Shown one piece after another: positions 13,831 through 26,221 of a stretch of DNA of 64,000 bases. The notes under the pieces were generated by a model, which made no database searches, was not told the DNA's origin, and saw only the letters and a program-made list of their open reading frames with translations. A program made the position numbers and the translations under genes. Every line of letters begins with the position of its first letter. Position 1 is the stretch's first letter. Source of the stretch: Monarcha castaneiventris obscurior (Eukaryota; Chordata; Aves; Passeriformes; Monarchidae). The stretch lies in assembly GCA_026261815.1 (NCBI GenBank), contig JAMPIT010000575.1, forward strand, positions 40,339,501 through 40,403,500, read 5' to 3'.

Positions 13831-14620
13831 CTCTTCCAGGGCTGCAATCTTAAGATAAAATAAATTCAGGTCTTTGTCATTTTAAAATAGCAAAAAAAGT
13901 GTTAATTTTCATGCTGCTTCATGGGCTTTATGATTAATATTGTGCAAGCAAAACGAAAATTTGAAACTCCTAAATGTGAGTGGTTGAATATGTCTCATGA
14001 ATATGCTGTAGTGGGATTACTTACCAAGAGATGTAGTGGAGCTATAATTATACACTCAGAGAAAAAAATAAAAGCCCATCTACAAAAAAGCAGAGATTAT
14101 TTAAGTCCTTTTTCTACACTGTGCTGTGATGCCATAAATCATGTTCTGACTAGATACAATTAATTTTATGGGGTTTTTTCTTGCCTTCTTTTGCATCTTC
14201 CCTCACATTCTTCTCAGATCTTATTTCTAAGGTCATTTTTTTTCTAGATGGAATAGCCTGTGCTTGATATTGAAATGTGATTTGACAATAATATAGTGGT
14301 GAATCTTTGAAGACAAATTATGAAGGATTATCTTTTTTACTGTTCTACAAAATTTTCATTAAAATTCACCCCTAATAAGTGTCAAAGGATACTAATCCTC
14401 TGATGCTTCAGTGAAAATTTTTGAATTAAGGAAGGAGTAGTAAAATGGATTTATTAAAACCTTTTTGAAACAGAAGATAATTCAGTTATCATCTTCATCA
14501 TCACTTGCTACAAAGGCAGCAGTCCTTAATCCTATTTATTATCTCTGAAAGATATCATCATGGAATTTGGCTGGTAGGATAGGTGAGTTATTTATATATT
14601 TATGGATTTATCCTTTCCAG

Positions 14621-14748
14621 GATAACTATTCTTCCACACGGGAGCCTGCGAATCCTGAATGCTTCCAAGTCTGATGAAGGACGGTATCTATGCCAAGGTG
14701 TAAATATATTTGGATCTGCAGAAATCATTGCATCAGTATCCGTTAAAG
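14621..14748 (+). CDS. CNTN5: CNTN5 exon: end of Ig domain 5
   Basis: This is a 128-nt internal exon. The acceptor AG is at 14619-14620 and the donor is GTATGA at 14749. The first base completes a split codon (phase 2 in) and the last G opens a Glu codon completed by AA of the next exon (phase 1 out), leaving 42 full codons. The peptide begins [20 protein letters not shown] and continues [14 protein letters not shown]. This is the classic end of an I-set Ig domain: an L-R-I-L E strand, then D-E-G-R-Y-L-C with the second disulphide cysteine, then the G strand ending VSVK. An N-A-S N-glycosylation sequon is present. The first cysteine and core tryptophan of Ig5 must lie in an exon upstream of the window. 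The domain sits in the extracellular stalk of the GPI-anchored protein. Confidence 0.92.
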
Positions 14749-15666
14749 GTATGAAAAAATGCTTTGATGGTAATGATGATTTCTCTTGACTAGTATTTAA
14801 ATATTACTTAGAATCCCCAGCCAACCATAAAACAGGCAGAATGAAAAAGCGTTTCCAACAAGCTAGGGGGACTAAACTCCATCTGGTCAAACATTGAATC
14901 AGATTGCATACTCCAGCTGTTACGTTGTAGATGTGTCATAAAAATTAGTATATACATTAAATCACTCAAACTATAAATAATTCTATTAGTAAAGAAATCA
15001 ATATCCCTTTTAACATATTTTATCTTTGGGAACTCATTTACCTCTATCTTTTCCTGCATGAGAACAAACCTTTAATTTAAAAATAATAATTGTACCTATA
15101 TAAAATCCAGAGAAAAATTGTACCTTAGAAGATTAATAATAATAAAACCACTGAGTAGCAATCCATTTCTCAACCACCTTTTTTTTCATTCTGAATTCAT
15201 ATAGTATCATGGATTTTCTTTGCAGGTGTTCAAGCCTCTTGACTTCATTTTTCAAGCTTCTTCTTATATTTAGTAGTCCAGGAAACATCCTTTATTGTTT
15301 TATGGGGCAAAACTGAAATTTTCATGCAATCATAAGATTCCAGGTGCTACAGTCTTAAAAAAAATTTTTTAAATGTAGCTTTTCCTGAAACTAATAAAAT
15401 TAATTAATTTATCCGTCTCAGATGTCCTATAGAATGTTGTTTAAGATTCTGCCTTATTGATTCCATGGAACTGTCTGTACCTTCTGATCCCCAGTGTCAT
15501 ACTTCAGTGTGCGTTATGAATATATTTCAGTATTTTACTCTCTGTAATTGATACTAAGAACAATTGTAAGCTCTGAGTAGACTCAACAGTACTCAACCAT
15601 ATTATTTTGGTCTGGCACTATAAGTATACTTCCAACAGAATGTTTCTAATGCTTCTCTGTTTCAAG
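14749..15666 (+). other. CNTN5: CNTN5 intron, 918 bp, phase 1
   Basis: This short intron separates the Ig5 and Ig6 exons. The donor is GTATGA and the acceptor region reads CTCTGTTTCAAG. The body is AT-rich with no repeat I recognise. The phase-1 position marks the domain boundary between Ig5 and Ig6. Confidence 0.88.
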
Positions 15667-15842
15667 AACGTACAAGAATAGAGCTGACTCCCAAGAAGAT
15701 TGAGTTAACAGTTGGAGAGAGCATCGTCCTCAGTTGCAAAGCCCTTCATGACAGCACACTGGATGTCACCTTCTACTGGACACTCAATGGACAGCCAATT
15801 GACTTTGAGAAAGAAGGCGGACACTTCGAAAGCATCAAGGCA
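15667..15842 (+). CDS. CNTN5: CNTN5 exon: first half of Ig domain 6
   Basis: This is a 176-nt exon with acceptor AG at 15665-15666 and a strong GTAAGT donor at 15843. Phase 1 in, phase 0 out. After the split Glu codon it reads [18 protein letters not shown], then [19 protein letters not shown], then [19 protein letters not shown]. Visible Ig hallmarks are the B-strand cysteine in VLSCKA and the C-strand core tryptophan in FYWTLNG. The acidic, glycine-containing C'-D segment ([10 protein letters not shown]) is characteristic of contactin Ig6. The domain is completed 13.5 kb downstream by the exon at 29367-29487; 176 + 121 nt gives a 297-nt symmetric module. An antisense open frame across this exon is a shadow of the coding composition. 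Confidence 0.94.
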
Positions 15843-17428
15843 GTAAGTGACCATGCATTTGTCATCTCTGTGCAGGGAACTAATAGAAATTTTCGTGGTT
15901 TTATGTCTCCCATTTACCAAATTCTGACCAGAGATAACTGGTTTCAGTAACATTGGAAACAAATGTTAGCTGGAGGAGGTGCAAACTGCAGATCACTAGA
16001 ATTACTCCAATAATTTTCATCAAGAATATATTAAACTTGAACATCCTATGATTAGTGATGTATCTGATAATCATTATGAGGGAACAGAAAGGAGTTTTCA
16101 TCAAATCCTGCTTACATTCCTCTGCTGATTTTAATACAGAAAGGCTGCTGCTATAAACATTGCTGTCTGTCTCACAGATAACATGGCTGTTGAAATGCCC
16201 TCACCTCCTAGTGCTTTACTTACCTAGCATATATTTTAATATCTGAATAGCAAGGGCTATATTTACTAACTCCCCTGCATGAGGCGTTTCCTAACCACGT
16301 AACCACTATTTAAGTCAATAGGAATCATACAGTCAAAAATATGCATATCAATTTCAAATATTGCCACTTGAGTCAAAAAGAGTTTTATAGGATCAAATGG
16401 TGTGATAAAGTAATTCAAACCTGTCTCATGTAAAATGATTTGAACGTTTCTTACTAAAAAGAAATCTTTTAATGTGAACAAGTTTGGAAATAGAATCTAC
16501 AGTCATTTAACTCAATCTTCCCACTAATGAAATGTAAATCAAATGTCCATGCTATGTTAACAGAGAAAAATGAAGTCCACAAAGGTCAGGAAATTTTAAA
16601 ACTTAATGTATCTCATTTGAGTACAATGTAGCAAAGTTAACTGCATTAAAAACCTTGTCAAGCTGCAATCAATTTATTCTTCTGCTTGCCTGTATGGAAG
16701 TCATACTCTTTGTGGAAGTCATATTCACTTGGTGGAAGATTCTTGTTTTTAAAATGCGAGTTTACTTCAATAGACCATTTAATTGAACAACATTAGTAAG
16801 GTATATCTTAGTGTGAAGGTTCTTAGCATAGTTATCTTCATCTAAGGAATACAACACTCAAAAGAACACTATGTAAGAAGGAAAATTATCACTCTTTTTT
16901 AACTTCAAGGTCATTCTTTGATTCAAGAAAATATCATATGATTACATTTTAACTTCAAGTCATTCCCAAAAAAATGAAATCTAAAACATGTTATGTGGGT
17001 CTTTCCATGTATTTCAGCATCTTTCTTCAAAGGAAACTTTTATCAATGGGAAAAATCCACAGGCTAGGAAATTTTCAAAGAAGTTTCATAATTCATGTCA
17101 AAATAAAGTCAATTTAATATAACTTATTTTATGAAAAAATAGGATATTTTAGATCTCTCACAAGAATTCTCCATTATTTCATTTCTGCAAGAGGAAGCCC
17201 TCAAACTGATAGAAGTAAGGCTTACTCAAAGCAATCAAAGATGACACCCTATTTTCAGACAAATATTCATGCAAATCTCACTGAAATTACTGGTTCCTTT
17301 AACTGTCCTGATGTGGTTAAAATTTGGCCAAAACTTGTAGATTCAACCAGCTGTTTGAGTTTATGACCTCCTTCTCACTGTGCTGCTAGAGTGTCACTGC
17401 TACTTTACTAAGTGAATACAGTACTACT

Positions 17429-17812
17429 CATAGAATCACAGAATAAGCTAATTTGGAAGGGACCCATCAAGTCCAACTCCAGGCCATGCACGGGACACCC
17501 CAAGCTTCACACCACGTGCCTGAGAGTATTGTTCAAACACTTCTTGAGCTCTGTCAGGCTTGGTGCTGTGACCACTTCCCTGAGAAGCCTGGTCCAGTGC
17601 CCAGCCATCCTCTGGATGAAGAAACTTTTTCTAATGTCCAACCTAAACATCCCCTGACACAACTTCAGGCCATTCCCTCGGGTCTTGTCACTGGTCACAA
17701 GTATTAAGAGCTCTGTACCTACCCCTTCGCTTTCCACATTGAGGAAGTTGTAGATGGCAACAAGGTCTCCCCTCAGTCTCCTCTTCTTCAGGCTGAACAA
17801 GTCTCTCAATAT
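17429..17812 (-). mobile_element. CR1 LINE 3' fragment
   Basis: The element starts at the left with CATAGAATCACAGAATAAG (reverse complement of the CR1 tail), then GGAAGGGACCCATCAAGTCC and GTCCAACTCC. Further right come a GAAACTTTTTCTAATGTCCA block and the GTCTCCCCTCAGTCTCCTCT block, with TCTTCAGGCTGAACAAG near the right end. All are standard landmarks of CR1 3' regions read in reverse. The element is on the minus strand with its 3' end at 17429 and is 5'-truncated near 17812. It is relatively well preserved, so probably younger than the copy at 120-465. Confidence 0.92.
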
Positions 17813-20800
17813 CTAAATGACTAAGTGGATTTTAAAAAGTTATTAAGTAAAAATCTTTAATTTTTCTTTTCAGAGGCACATAAGCAATTTTTTTTTCCTA
17901 AAACATAGTTTTCAACAAACAGCAAACTTCACCTTATCAGAAAATATAATCAGTCTGGAAAAAAGGCATTACAAATTTTGCAAAAGATTAAATAATTAGA
18001 TCCTACCTTGTCCCTGTTAAATCAGTGTTGAAATAGTTAAACAATATGCAACTCTAAAGAAGGATGGAAATGAAGCATCAAACCCTGATATGTTCAGACA
18101 GGAGTAGCTCCATTGGCCTTTACAAGATGGTCAGGCCATGCTTTCTTTGCTTGCATTCCTAACTCATTTAAAGTTCAAGACATTTCTGGTTTTCTTCCTA
18201 AAGAGGAAGTGGAAGTGTAGGCTTGGGTCTACTGGAAGGGGACTGAAAATAGGTGTTAGCACAGCTCTCCAGAACAGAAGTAACAAAACATTGTCCTCTT
18301 AGGACAACCCTTGTGGAAATTTTCTGAATGCTGTTGGAAACATAATATGACACATATTCTGACATTCTTTTAAAGTAGTGGTTAAAATGCCTAGATTTTT
18401 GAATTGTCATGAAATAAAGCTGGATCAGTTGAGAGGTACAAATCTTGAAAGTGGTAATACAGTAATTTTTTTGGTGTTTTGATGCAATCCCCATAACTAC
18501 TCATTTGTGGAATGTTGTCAATTGTATCTCATCATCATTTCTCCTAACTACATAAGAATGAGAAGTTTATCACAAGGTTGAAAATGTATTTCTTTACTGA
18601 AATCTAAAGCATGACCAGGTACTGGGACAAAGGAAGATAAAACTCATTTTATGCTTTCATGTAATCTCCTTTAACCTATCCAGTTTCAAAGTTGAGATAC
18701 ACGTGTTAATGCCATAGGTTTATGAATAGAGGAAACAGGAACTTGAAGTCTGATAGATTTCTATCTATATCCCTTATTTTGCTACTCTGAATGAAAAACT
18801 TCAAAATTGTATAAGTTGATCCTGAACAAAATGATTTTTAATGGAGTATGTTTGAGAAAAATTATATCCTTTGTGTGCATGAAGTCATAGAATTGTGTGT
18901 CCATTTTTTCTGCATACTCTGATACTTCATCAGATAAAAATATTTTCAGGCTTGCCTGCAGTTTGCTTAATTGTTTTAAAGCCTGACAAATTAAACATTA
19001 TTTAGATGGGTTTTGCTAATAATAAAATCACTGTAAACCTCTCATCACTGGTTGCAGTGCTAATACTTTCACTGTGGGAGACCCAAATATTAAGTATGAT
19101 GAGCACCTTTATGCTTAATGCAGTGTTATAAAAGCTATCACCAAAGTAATATTTATTTGGGCTGTAGATAAATTTTCACTTGCTAAAATTGCATGATCCC
19201 TAACAATTACAATTAAAAATAAAAGTTTCTCTCAAAGTAATAAATATTATTTTTCTTGTTTTGAAATTATATCAGCATCTTTTGTGCAAAAAAAGTGTTA
19301 TAATTTTTCATATTGGGAAGCAATTTTTTATAAAAACTGAAGGTATTTTTGCTGTTCTTTACTGCGGTATCAAATATTTAGTACCTATACCATTTCAGGT
19401 ACTTCAAGGACTTGCCTGGCAAAAAGATAAGTGCAATAAGATGTCAACTTGTGCATGAAGGGAATATTAAGGAAAATGGATGAGCTGAATTCCACTGGAG
19501 TGACTGCAGATTGCAGTATAGGAAAAGTAAACATCCCAAATGCTGTGTATATGTAACTTCACAGTACATTTGGTGGAAGAACAATAATGCCAGGGGTTAT
19601 ATAAAACCAGAATCCTCTGACATTGGTAAAGTCTTATTTTGCCTCACAAAAGACTTGATAATATTTTAGGTTCTGTGAGGGGTAATCTGTATAATAAATA
19701 GAAAAAATTTTGCATGAAAGTCTGAATTTCTAAAATTTTCTTGTAGCAACAAAGGAAGCAATGAGCTCAGAAAGTATAGACCTGCTTGTTTTTATTAGGA
19801 TAACTTTCCTTTTCTGTCTCTTGTGCCAAATCTAGAAGTCTTAATCAAAATTCTATTCAAAATGTTCTCTCCTAAGATCTCTTCTGACTTTAATTTTCTG
19901 GTAGAGATTTAGACATTTTTTGTCTAAAAATATTGGATTTTGTCAGTAAATTTTCATTCAACTATCATCATTTCAACTCTGTGTTTGAAGGCTGATACTG
20001 TTTTTATAGCAGCCAAACAAAATTATTTACTGATGTTGTCCACAGCCTGGTAAGCAAGAGCATTGCTCTTAATGTCCCTCACCTTGACTTCTCAGACTCA
20101 GGAAAGTGATTTGGTCTGAATATGTTCTTGGTCTTTGATCTTAGCTGAAACTGCCACCAGGGGAAGCAATAAGTAAAACCTGCCATGTTCTATTTTACAA
20201 TGGTTATTTCTTCACATGGAAGTGAATGGAAATCTACTGTTTCACTTATAAAAGGACTGTAGATACAGATTGGACAATGAATTTAAATCCTGCCTAGTAC
20301 TGGAAACTTCAATCTGATAACCTAGAACTTTGGAAAGTGCATAAATTTTCATCTTTCCTTGTATTTTTAAGTCACTCCCTAATTTCTTGGAGTACTTTAA
20401 TCATATTTGAGAAGTTAAGATTAAAATTTCCTAAGCGTTTTCTAAATAGGAAGAGCTAAGTTCTACACTACATGAAACCAATTAAAACAGCAGGCTGTTA
20501 ATAATAATGTCTTTCCTCTTTGTCGGATGTAAAACCAAACAAGGTTAATTAAATAGGGGTTTTACTTAACATCCCTACTTCACCCCCACGTGAGGAAAAC
20601 AGCAATAGTTGTCAGAAGACTTGCAGAAGATACGTGCCCGATGCGCAGAGAATTTCTGTTCAGGGAAAAGCTGCCATATCAACCTCGTTGCTACCAATTT
20701 GTTTCACTGTCTGTTGCAATCCATTCCTGCTGATGGAAGAGGCTGAACACAGCCATTATTGTCAACTCTAATCTCTAGATATTTCAGCCCTATGCTCATT

Positions 20801-21210
20801 ACTGGGTTTTGGCCACTTGTCACGCTACAGCAGTTACCTATTTGAGCAATCAGGAGCAGTTTAAAACAATTTTTAAATCCCATCTTTTGGTGATAAAAAG
20901 TTATTATAAATTAAGGAGGGTACTAAATGGAATAAGGATTTCTGGAATCTGAGTTCTATGACTCATAACAGCAAACCAAAATCCAAACACAATGAACACC
21001 ACAGTGTGATACAGCACTTTACCATGTATTGCTTCCAGGATATAAACAGTTCTAGAAAACTGATTAAATTTATTTCAGGACACATTAGAAAGTGACACTC
21101 CAAACATTTCCTAGAATCAAAATAGTATGTAAATTGTTGCATGCAAGTGCTTGTGGTTTTGGCTATTAATAGAGAGTAAAGGACAGAGATGATAAGCAAC
21201 ATCTCATCTT

Positions 21211-21560
21211 GTTTAGCCTGGAGAAAGGGAGGCTGATGAGGACCTTATTGCCCCCTACAGCTACAGCAAAGGAGGATGTAGTGAGGTGGGGATTGGTTCT
21301 CCTGTCCCAGGTAACAAGTGACAGGATAAGAGGAAGTGACCAGGTTGCACAAGGGAAGGTTTGGATTAGATGTTAGGAAATATTTCATCACTGAAAGGGT
21401 GGTCAGGAATTGGAACGGGCTGCTCAAGGATGTGGTGGAATTGCCAGTCCTGGAAGTGTTCAAAATAAGTGTGGATATGGTTTAAGAGTGAGCACAGCAG
21501 TGCTGAGTAAAGGGTGGGACTTGATTTTAGAGGTCTTTTCCAACCTTAACAATTCTGTGA
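21211..21560 (+). mobile_element. CR1 LINE 3' fragment
   Basis: In the plus direction the landmarks run GTTTAGCCTGGAGAAAGGGA, GCTGATGAGGACCTTATTG, the GTGACAGGATAAGAGGAAGT block, GTTAGGAAATATTTCATCA, a GGGTGGTCAGGAATTGGAAC block, and finally AGAGGTCTTTTCCAACCTTA followed by AACAATTCTGTGA. The element is sense-oriented, so its 3' end is at about 21560 with a vestigial tail. It is 5'-truncated in the GCCTGGAGAA region, a common truncation area for short CR1 copies. Confidence 0.92.
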
Positions 21561-21739
21561 ACTCCACTATTTAATTTTATTTTAAACAAGGGAGATAACC
21601 AATCATTTTGGAAAATGTGAGCTTCTGAACATTACTGAATACCAATTTCTATTAAAAAATGATTGTAATAAGTCAGGAAGTACAGTCGGACAATTTTTTC
21701 TGGTTTGTTCCATTAAGGTATTTTGTACCTTTCCTTGTT

Positions 21740-22220
21740 TACAATAAGCTTTCTAATGCAAAAAGCCTTGGGATAAATAAAAGATATTTCATGACAGTCC
21801 ATTCTTTCCCCTGTTTACTTGGAGCTGATGGATCTTTAACTGCTTGGCACAGTGTTAATCTGGGCTGTAACATCAGAGTCGATTGTTTGAACAACTGATC
21901 AATATCAGTTCTTAACTCTACAGCTTCCATTTGGAGCTCTGCTTCCTGTTTTACACTTGCAGCTCTGCAGCCTTTCTCCCCAGCTGCTGTGGCAGTGCTT
22001 TCCAAAGCCTTCCTGGCAGTATTTCTCCATTGCAGTTCTTACACTCCCAATCTTCAGGTTTCAGTCTTGAGGCCTTTCACCCGCAAACCTCAATTGTGTT
22101 GTCACAGAGAAGTGTCATGGGAAGAAGCTCTCACTGTCCTGAAACTCACCTCTACCTCTTGCCCCCTTTCTTTGTCTCTTGTTTGGTAAACCAAGACACA
22201 GCACGCAGCACAGTAAATAA
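21740..22220. other. GC-richer unassigned intronic patch
   Basis: About 480 bp just downstream of the CR1 copy is GC-richer and has open frames on both strands (minus 21739-22005; plus 21931-22242 and 21989-22189). The minus-strand frame is rich in Glu, Ala and Gln (for example AELQMEAVELRTDIDQLFKQ) and could form a short coiled coil, but I recognise no family, start context or splice structure. It may be a decayed repeat fragment. Confidence 0.25.
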
Positions 22221-24397
22221 TGTTCATATAAATACTTCGTAAATATTACCCAACAATAAACATACTAAGAATCTAACAATCAATCATTATGTAACAACTG
22301 CTCTTATTTAACATATTCCAATTAACATTAATAGGAAGTTTAAGTAGGTCGCAAAGAAAATGATATAACACTCTGGGGGGAAAAATATGGCAAAAAATAA
22401 CAATCGTTTTCATTGTCACCTACTTCACTGGAGTGAGACTCTAGAGGTCTTTTCCTCCTTTTTTCTCTTGGTACTAAAATCTCAGATACAGAACATTAAT
22501 TTAATAATATGAGTGTAGTGGGTCTCTCTGTCCTGAAGGTTGCCATTTCATATCCCATCTCTTTTCTCATTTCTTCCCATTCTCAATGCTTTTTCCATGC
22601 TTTCTTTAATCCCTTGATTTCAAAAAACTATCCCAGTACATGACATACCACCTGACAGCTGATATTCTTTTAACTTCATCTCTTTTTCTGCCTTCTTTCA
22701 ATAAAATTAATCAAACTCATTTGCAGCAATTCAAGATACACTTGAGATGCATTTGAAGCATTTCAGGCTGATTCAAGTTCTCCCTATCCACTCCCAATAC
22801 TCCATCACTCTCTGGCATCCACTCAAAGCCACCAGTACTCACCGAAACAGCTCTTTTCATAATTCTTGTCTATGCAAACTGTTCAGAAATACTGGCACTC
22901 AAAGGGTCTGCACTCCCCCTGAATGATTCTTAAGGATTCACAAACCTAAAGCCATCTTTTCAACTTCTTATAGACAGAGGAAATGCAAGTTATGTTTTAT
23001 CAGGTTTGCCTCAGTCAACCTGCATCAGACTGGATACTGCTATATTACCATTATTATACTACCACATACCATTAATCACAACAAAACTGATAACAATTAT
23101 TTCATCCTCTTTGTTCCAAATGTGCTTATATGATTAAAAGACAGAGCTCAGGATATAATTTTCCATTATCACTATATCAACCAAGAAATCAGCTGCTTCT
23201 TAGAAGATTAAATATTTGCAATCTCTAATCATCACGAGCAGTAGACAGATGTAGTTGATGTGTTCAAACCTGATAATTTGCATGAAATGGCACTTAAATT
23301 GCCCTAAATGCACTATGGACAGAATTTGGCTTGAAGCAAACAATCCAGCATAATGTACATATAAATTCTCAGGACAGTTTAAAAGAACTTTATTGTATTG
23401 CTGGTTTTCACTTACTGTTGATGGTACAAAGATAACACTGCCATAAGAATTGTACAGAAGTACAATCATTAATTTGTGCTGGACAAATTCACCAAAAATA
23501 AACTCCATTGCTACTCAAATATAGCAAAAATCAACTGTGAAGTAATTTTTCAATTTAATCTAACTGAACTTCATTGATAAAGGCTATTTTGCTAAATGAA
23601 GTAATATACAAGTCATGAATTCACCCAACCTGTGTGTTATATGTAAAAACACCCATATATTTTAAATAATCATTTTAATTGAAAAAGCTATCATTACCAA
23701 CCGAAGTCATTCTTGTTTAGGATCAAACCTCAGTCCTTTTTACTTGACACACCATTGTTTTACTGTTCTCAGTTTAAACAGAATAGAATCTTTTTCAGGC
23801 TTTTGGTACCTCCCAAGCACTCTCTTCTGTACAAAAACCACTTTGTAGGAAAGCATCCTCACCTCTCACTGTCAAGAGATTTAGATGACAGGCAGCAAAC
23901 CTCAATAAACCCCTGTAGTCATAGTAAAGAAGTGACCCAAACTCCCCTTAGGCTTCCATCATAAAAGCTTTCCTGCAATGGCAGTCAGTGTTTGCCCACT
24001 CTTTTCTTCCCTTTGATTTAAGCTTTTGTTGAATGATCATTTGTAATATTCTCATTACCCATTTTAGACACATTCTTCCCAAGCAAAGAGACAGTTTTCA
24101 CTGCATGTTGTCCAGGTTGAGTTCCCAGCCTGAATTCTCTGCACAGTAATAGGCAGTCCCCAAGCCTTTGCAGTGCAGAAGATGAGAGCCGTGGGTCAAC
24201 ACGTCATCTCTACCAACTACCCAGTATTGTGAACTTCATTGACTTTTTGTTCCTTTTTCCAAGACAAATGGGAGCTACATTCAAAGAAATGCAGTTGGAG
24301 TGCAGAAGGGAAGTATGACAATCAATGTGGAAAATGAGCATCATTAGAAGCAGATTAAATGAAAGCTGGGTTTGCTACAATGACAAAATAATGATAT

Positions 24398-24422
24398 TTC
24401 ATATGTATTTTCCACATATGAA
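24398..24422. repeat. Perfect 9-bp inverted repeat
   Basis: TTCATATGT at 24398-24406 is the exact reverse complement of ACATATGAA at 24414-24422, with a 7-nt spacer. Each arm holds a CATATG E-box-like core. AT-rich introns make such hairpins by chance, so function is not claimed. Confidence 0.6.
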
Positions 24423-26111
24423 TCTGTAGTTTGAGCATATGTGATAAATTATGTAATAATCAACTCAAAGTGTACTTCTTTCATGGAAGAGGTAGGGAGA
24501 AGGGAAGAAAATACTTACTAGAGGTTAAGAAAGTGCTCTAGGGTGTAACTGTGAGCTCCATTTCAAATGCAGGCAGATTAGAAATTGTTCTTTTGCAAAG
24601 TCTTCAGAAGAAAAGGTTGGATGCACTGAATGGACCACCTTGGTTTAGAGATAAAAACTCAGCAAATGAATGGACAGATTAACAGAGAGGTTTCCTAGCA
24701 ACTGGCTCAGGACAATGAACTCGCTCTCACAGGAAGAATAAGTTTAATTCTCTTCATTTGAAGGAAGAGCCATATGTAAAAGTTGTTTATTGCAATGCAA
24801 TTCACAGCTGTTAAGATCTGGTTATTAAAATTAGAGAGATGTCTTTGCCCAAATTAAGGTGCAAACGAGACCATACATCAAAGTCATTTGTATGGATTTT
24901 TATTTAACAGTAAATGTGAGGGAGAGACGGAGACATACAAAGAAATAGGAAAAGAGAATGGGGGCAGGGAGGGAAAGAAAATATGACAGAGAGACAGAAA
25001 ATATGTCACCACTGCATGGATTCTGTTGGTTCTCTTCTGGTCTTCTCAGTGGCGAGGGTCCCAGTCTAGTCAAAGTGATGGTCACTGTCTTGAGCCATGA
25101 GGGGTGGGAGAAGACCATGAAACACAAAATCCACTGGGTTTATATTTAATCAGGTTAAGGTGGGAATGCCCAAGTACCTCCCCTGCAGCAGGGAATTTTA
25201 CACTGGATGACATATCACGGCACACTTCAGGAGTCTGAGGGTTTATGACACCTTCTAAGACTAAGACATCACAGCTGCCTCTTATATCAGTGAAACTGAG
25301 TCAATCATGGCCCACCAGAAGGGGTGAGTTCCTTCAGGCTGTGTTTGAATATCCTGGTACTTGTCTGAAAGGGAATTGCCACAGCTGAGCCACTTGTGTA
25401 AGGACTATGACATGATAAAAAAGTACTCCCCCAATTCCAAGGATTTGCCTCTTATCAGCCTCTTCCCTTATCTTGTCCAACAACCAGCTGTAGCCTCTGG
25501 TGCAAGCCCTCTGCACCCACCCAGGTAGTTAAGCAGTCTCATTGTTTGAATAATTAACAGTCCAGTCTCTCACAACAACCTCTTCAGATATATGAGAGGG
25601 AAAGAGAAAAAAATCCACACAGAACTTCCTCTCGGTGGGTATTTGATACAGCTGAAGAACTATTAATTCCCCAACAGTAAATTCTTTGAAAATTGTCTTT
25701 TTTGTTTGCTTCTGCAAACCCTCAACATTAGGACAATGAGTGCAAAAGACAAATGCCGTGATGTCATTACTACTGAGCAAAGTATGCATGTTATATGCTC
25801 CTTGGATACTTTTTGAATTTGGGGAAGTGTTTGCACATCAAAAGCAAATGCTAAGGTATAGGTGGCACCAATTTTTGAAAAAGATTGGTTTCAAGCAATA
25901 CCTTATAGGTAAATTAGATACGGGGCAGGCATGACTGTGACCTCAGACAACATGACACACTGAAGTAGAGAGAGCCATAGCTTGACACGGCATTCAGCAC
26001 TGGAGCTGCCCAGAACCAGATGAATGGGATGTTTGGGAGTATAATATGAATGGTACAATAATTTGTTTTACTGGAGAGATACATTAGTCATGACAGATAG
26101 CATTCTGAGCT

Positions 26112-26112
<1 letters not shown>

Positions 26113-26153
<41 letters not shown>
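26113..26153. repeat. (ATT)n microsatellite
   Basis: An uninterrupted run of the ATT trinucleotide, about 13-14 units over 41 bp. Such pure runs are usually length-polymorphic. Confidence 0.97.
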
Positions 26154-26155
<2 letters not shown>

Positions 26156-26202
26156 TTGCTGCTTGATAAAAACCAACAATGTACAGCAGGTCTATAGCTG
26201 AT

Positions 26203-26221
26203 GCTGACCTTGAAGGTCAGC
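26203..26221. promoter_or_regulatory. Palindrome with AGGTCA half-sites (candidate nuclear-receptor site)
   Basis: The 19-bp sequence GCTGACCTTGAAGGTCAGC has perfect 9-bp arms around a single G. It contains TGACCT-TGA-AGGTCA, an everted pair of AGGTCA half-sites. Each strand also reads as a TNAAGGTCA-type extended half-site of the kind bound by ERR or SF-1-like monomeric receptors (TGAAGGTCA on plus, TCAAGGTCA on minus). It is 50 bp downstream of the (ATT)n tract. The match is seen directly; any regulatory role is inference. Confidence 0.35.

Larger units (their letters stand above)
1..14620 (+). other. CNTN5: Upstream CNTN5 intron, 3' part
   Basis: At least 14.6 kb of intron precedes the first visible exon and ends in an acceptor with a short pyrimidine tract (TTTATCCTTTCCAG). 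I looked for the exon carrying the first half of Ig5 (expected to show a Cys-Lys-Pro-type B strand and a Trp-Lys/Arg-x-Gly C strand) and did not see it, so it probably lies further upstream. Contents: a CR1 at 120-465, a possible LTR remnant near 12059-12216, short tandem duplications, A and T runs, and GC-richer unassigned patches at about 2400-3100 and 13270-13830. The rest is AT-rich sequence in which I recognise nothing. Confidence 0.75.

Noticed and set aside
15705..15962. Minus-strand open frame over the Ig6 exon
   Set aside because: It is a shadow of the sense coding exon; the sense translation has Ig hallmarks and the antisense has none.
17412..17809. Overlapping open frames on both strands
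   Set aside because: All lie within the CR1 3' fragment at 17429-17812, which is the non-coding end of the element.
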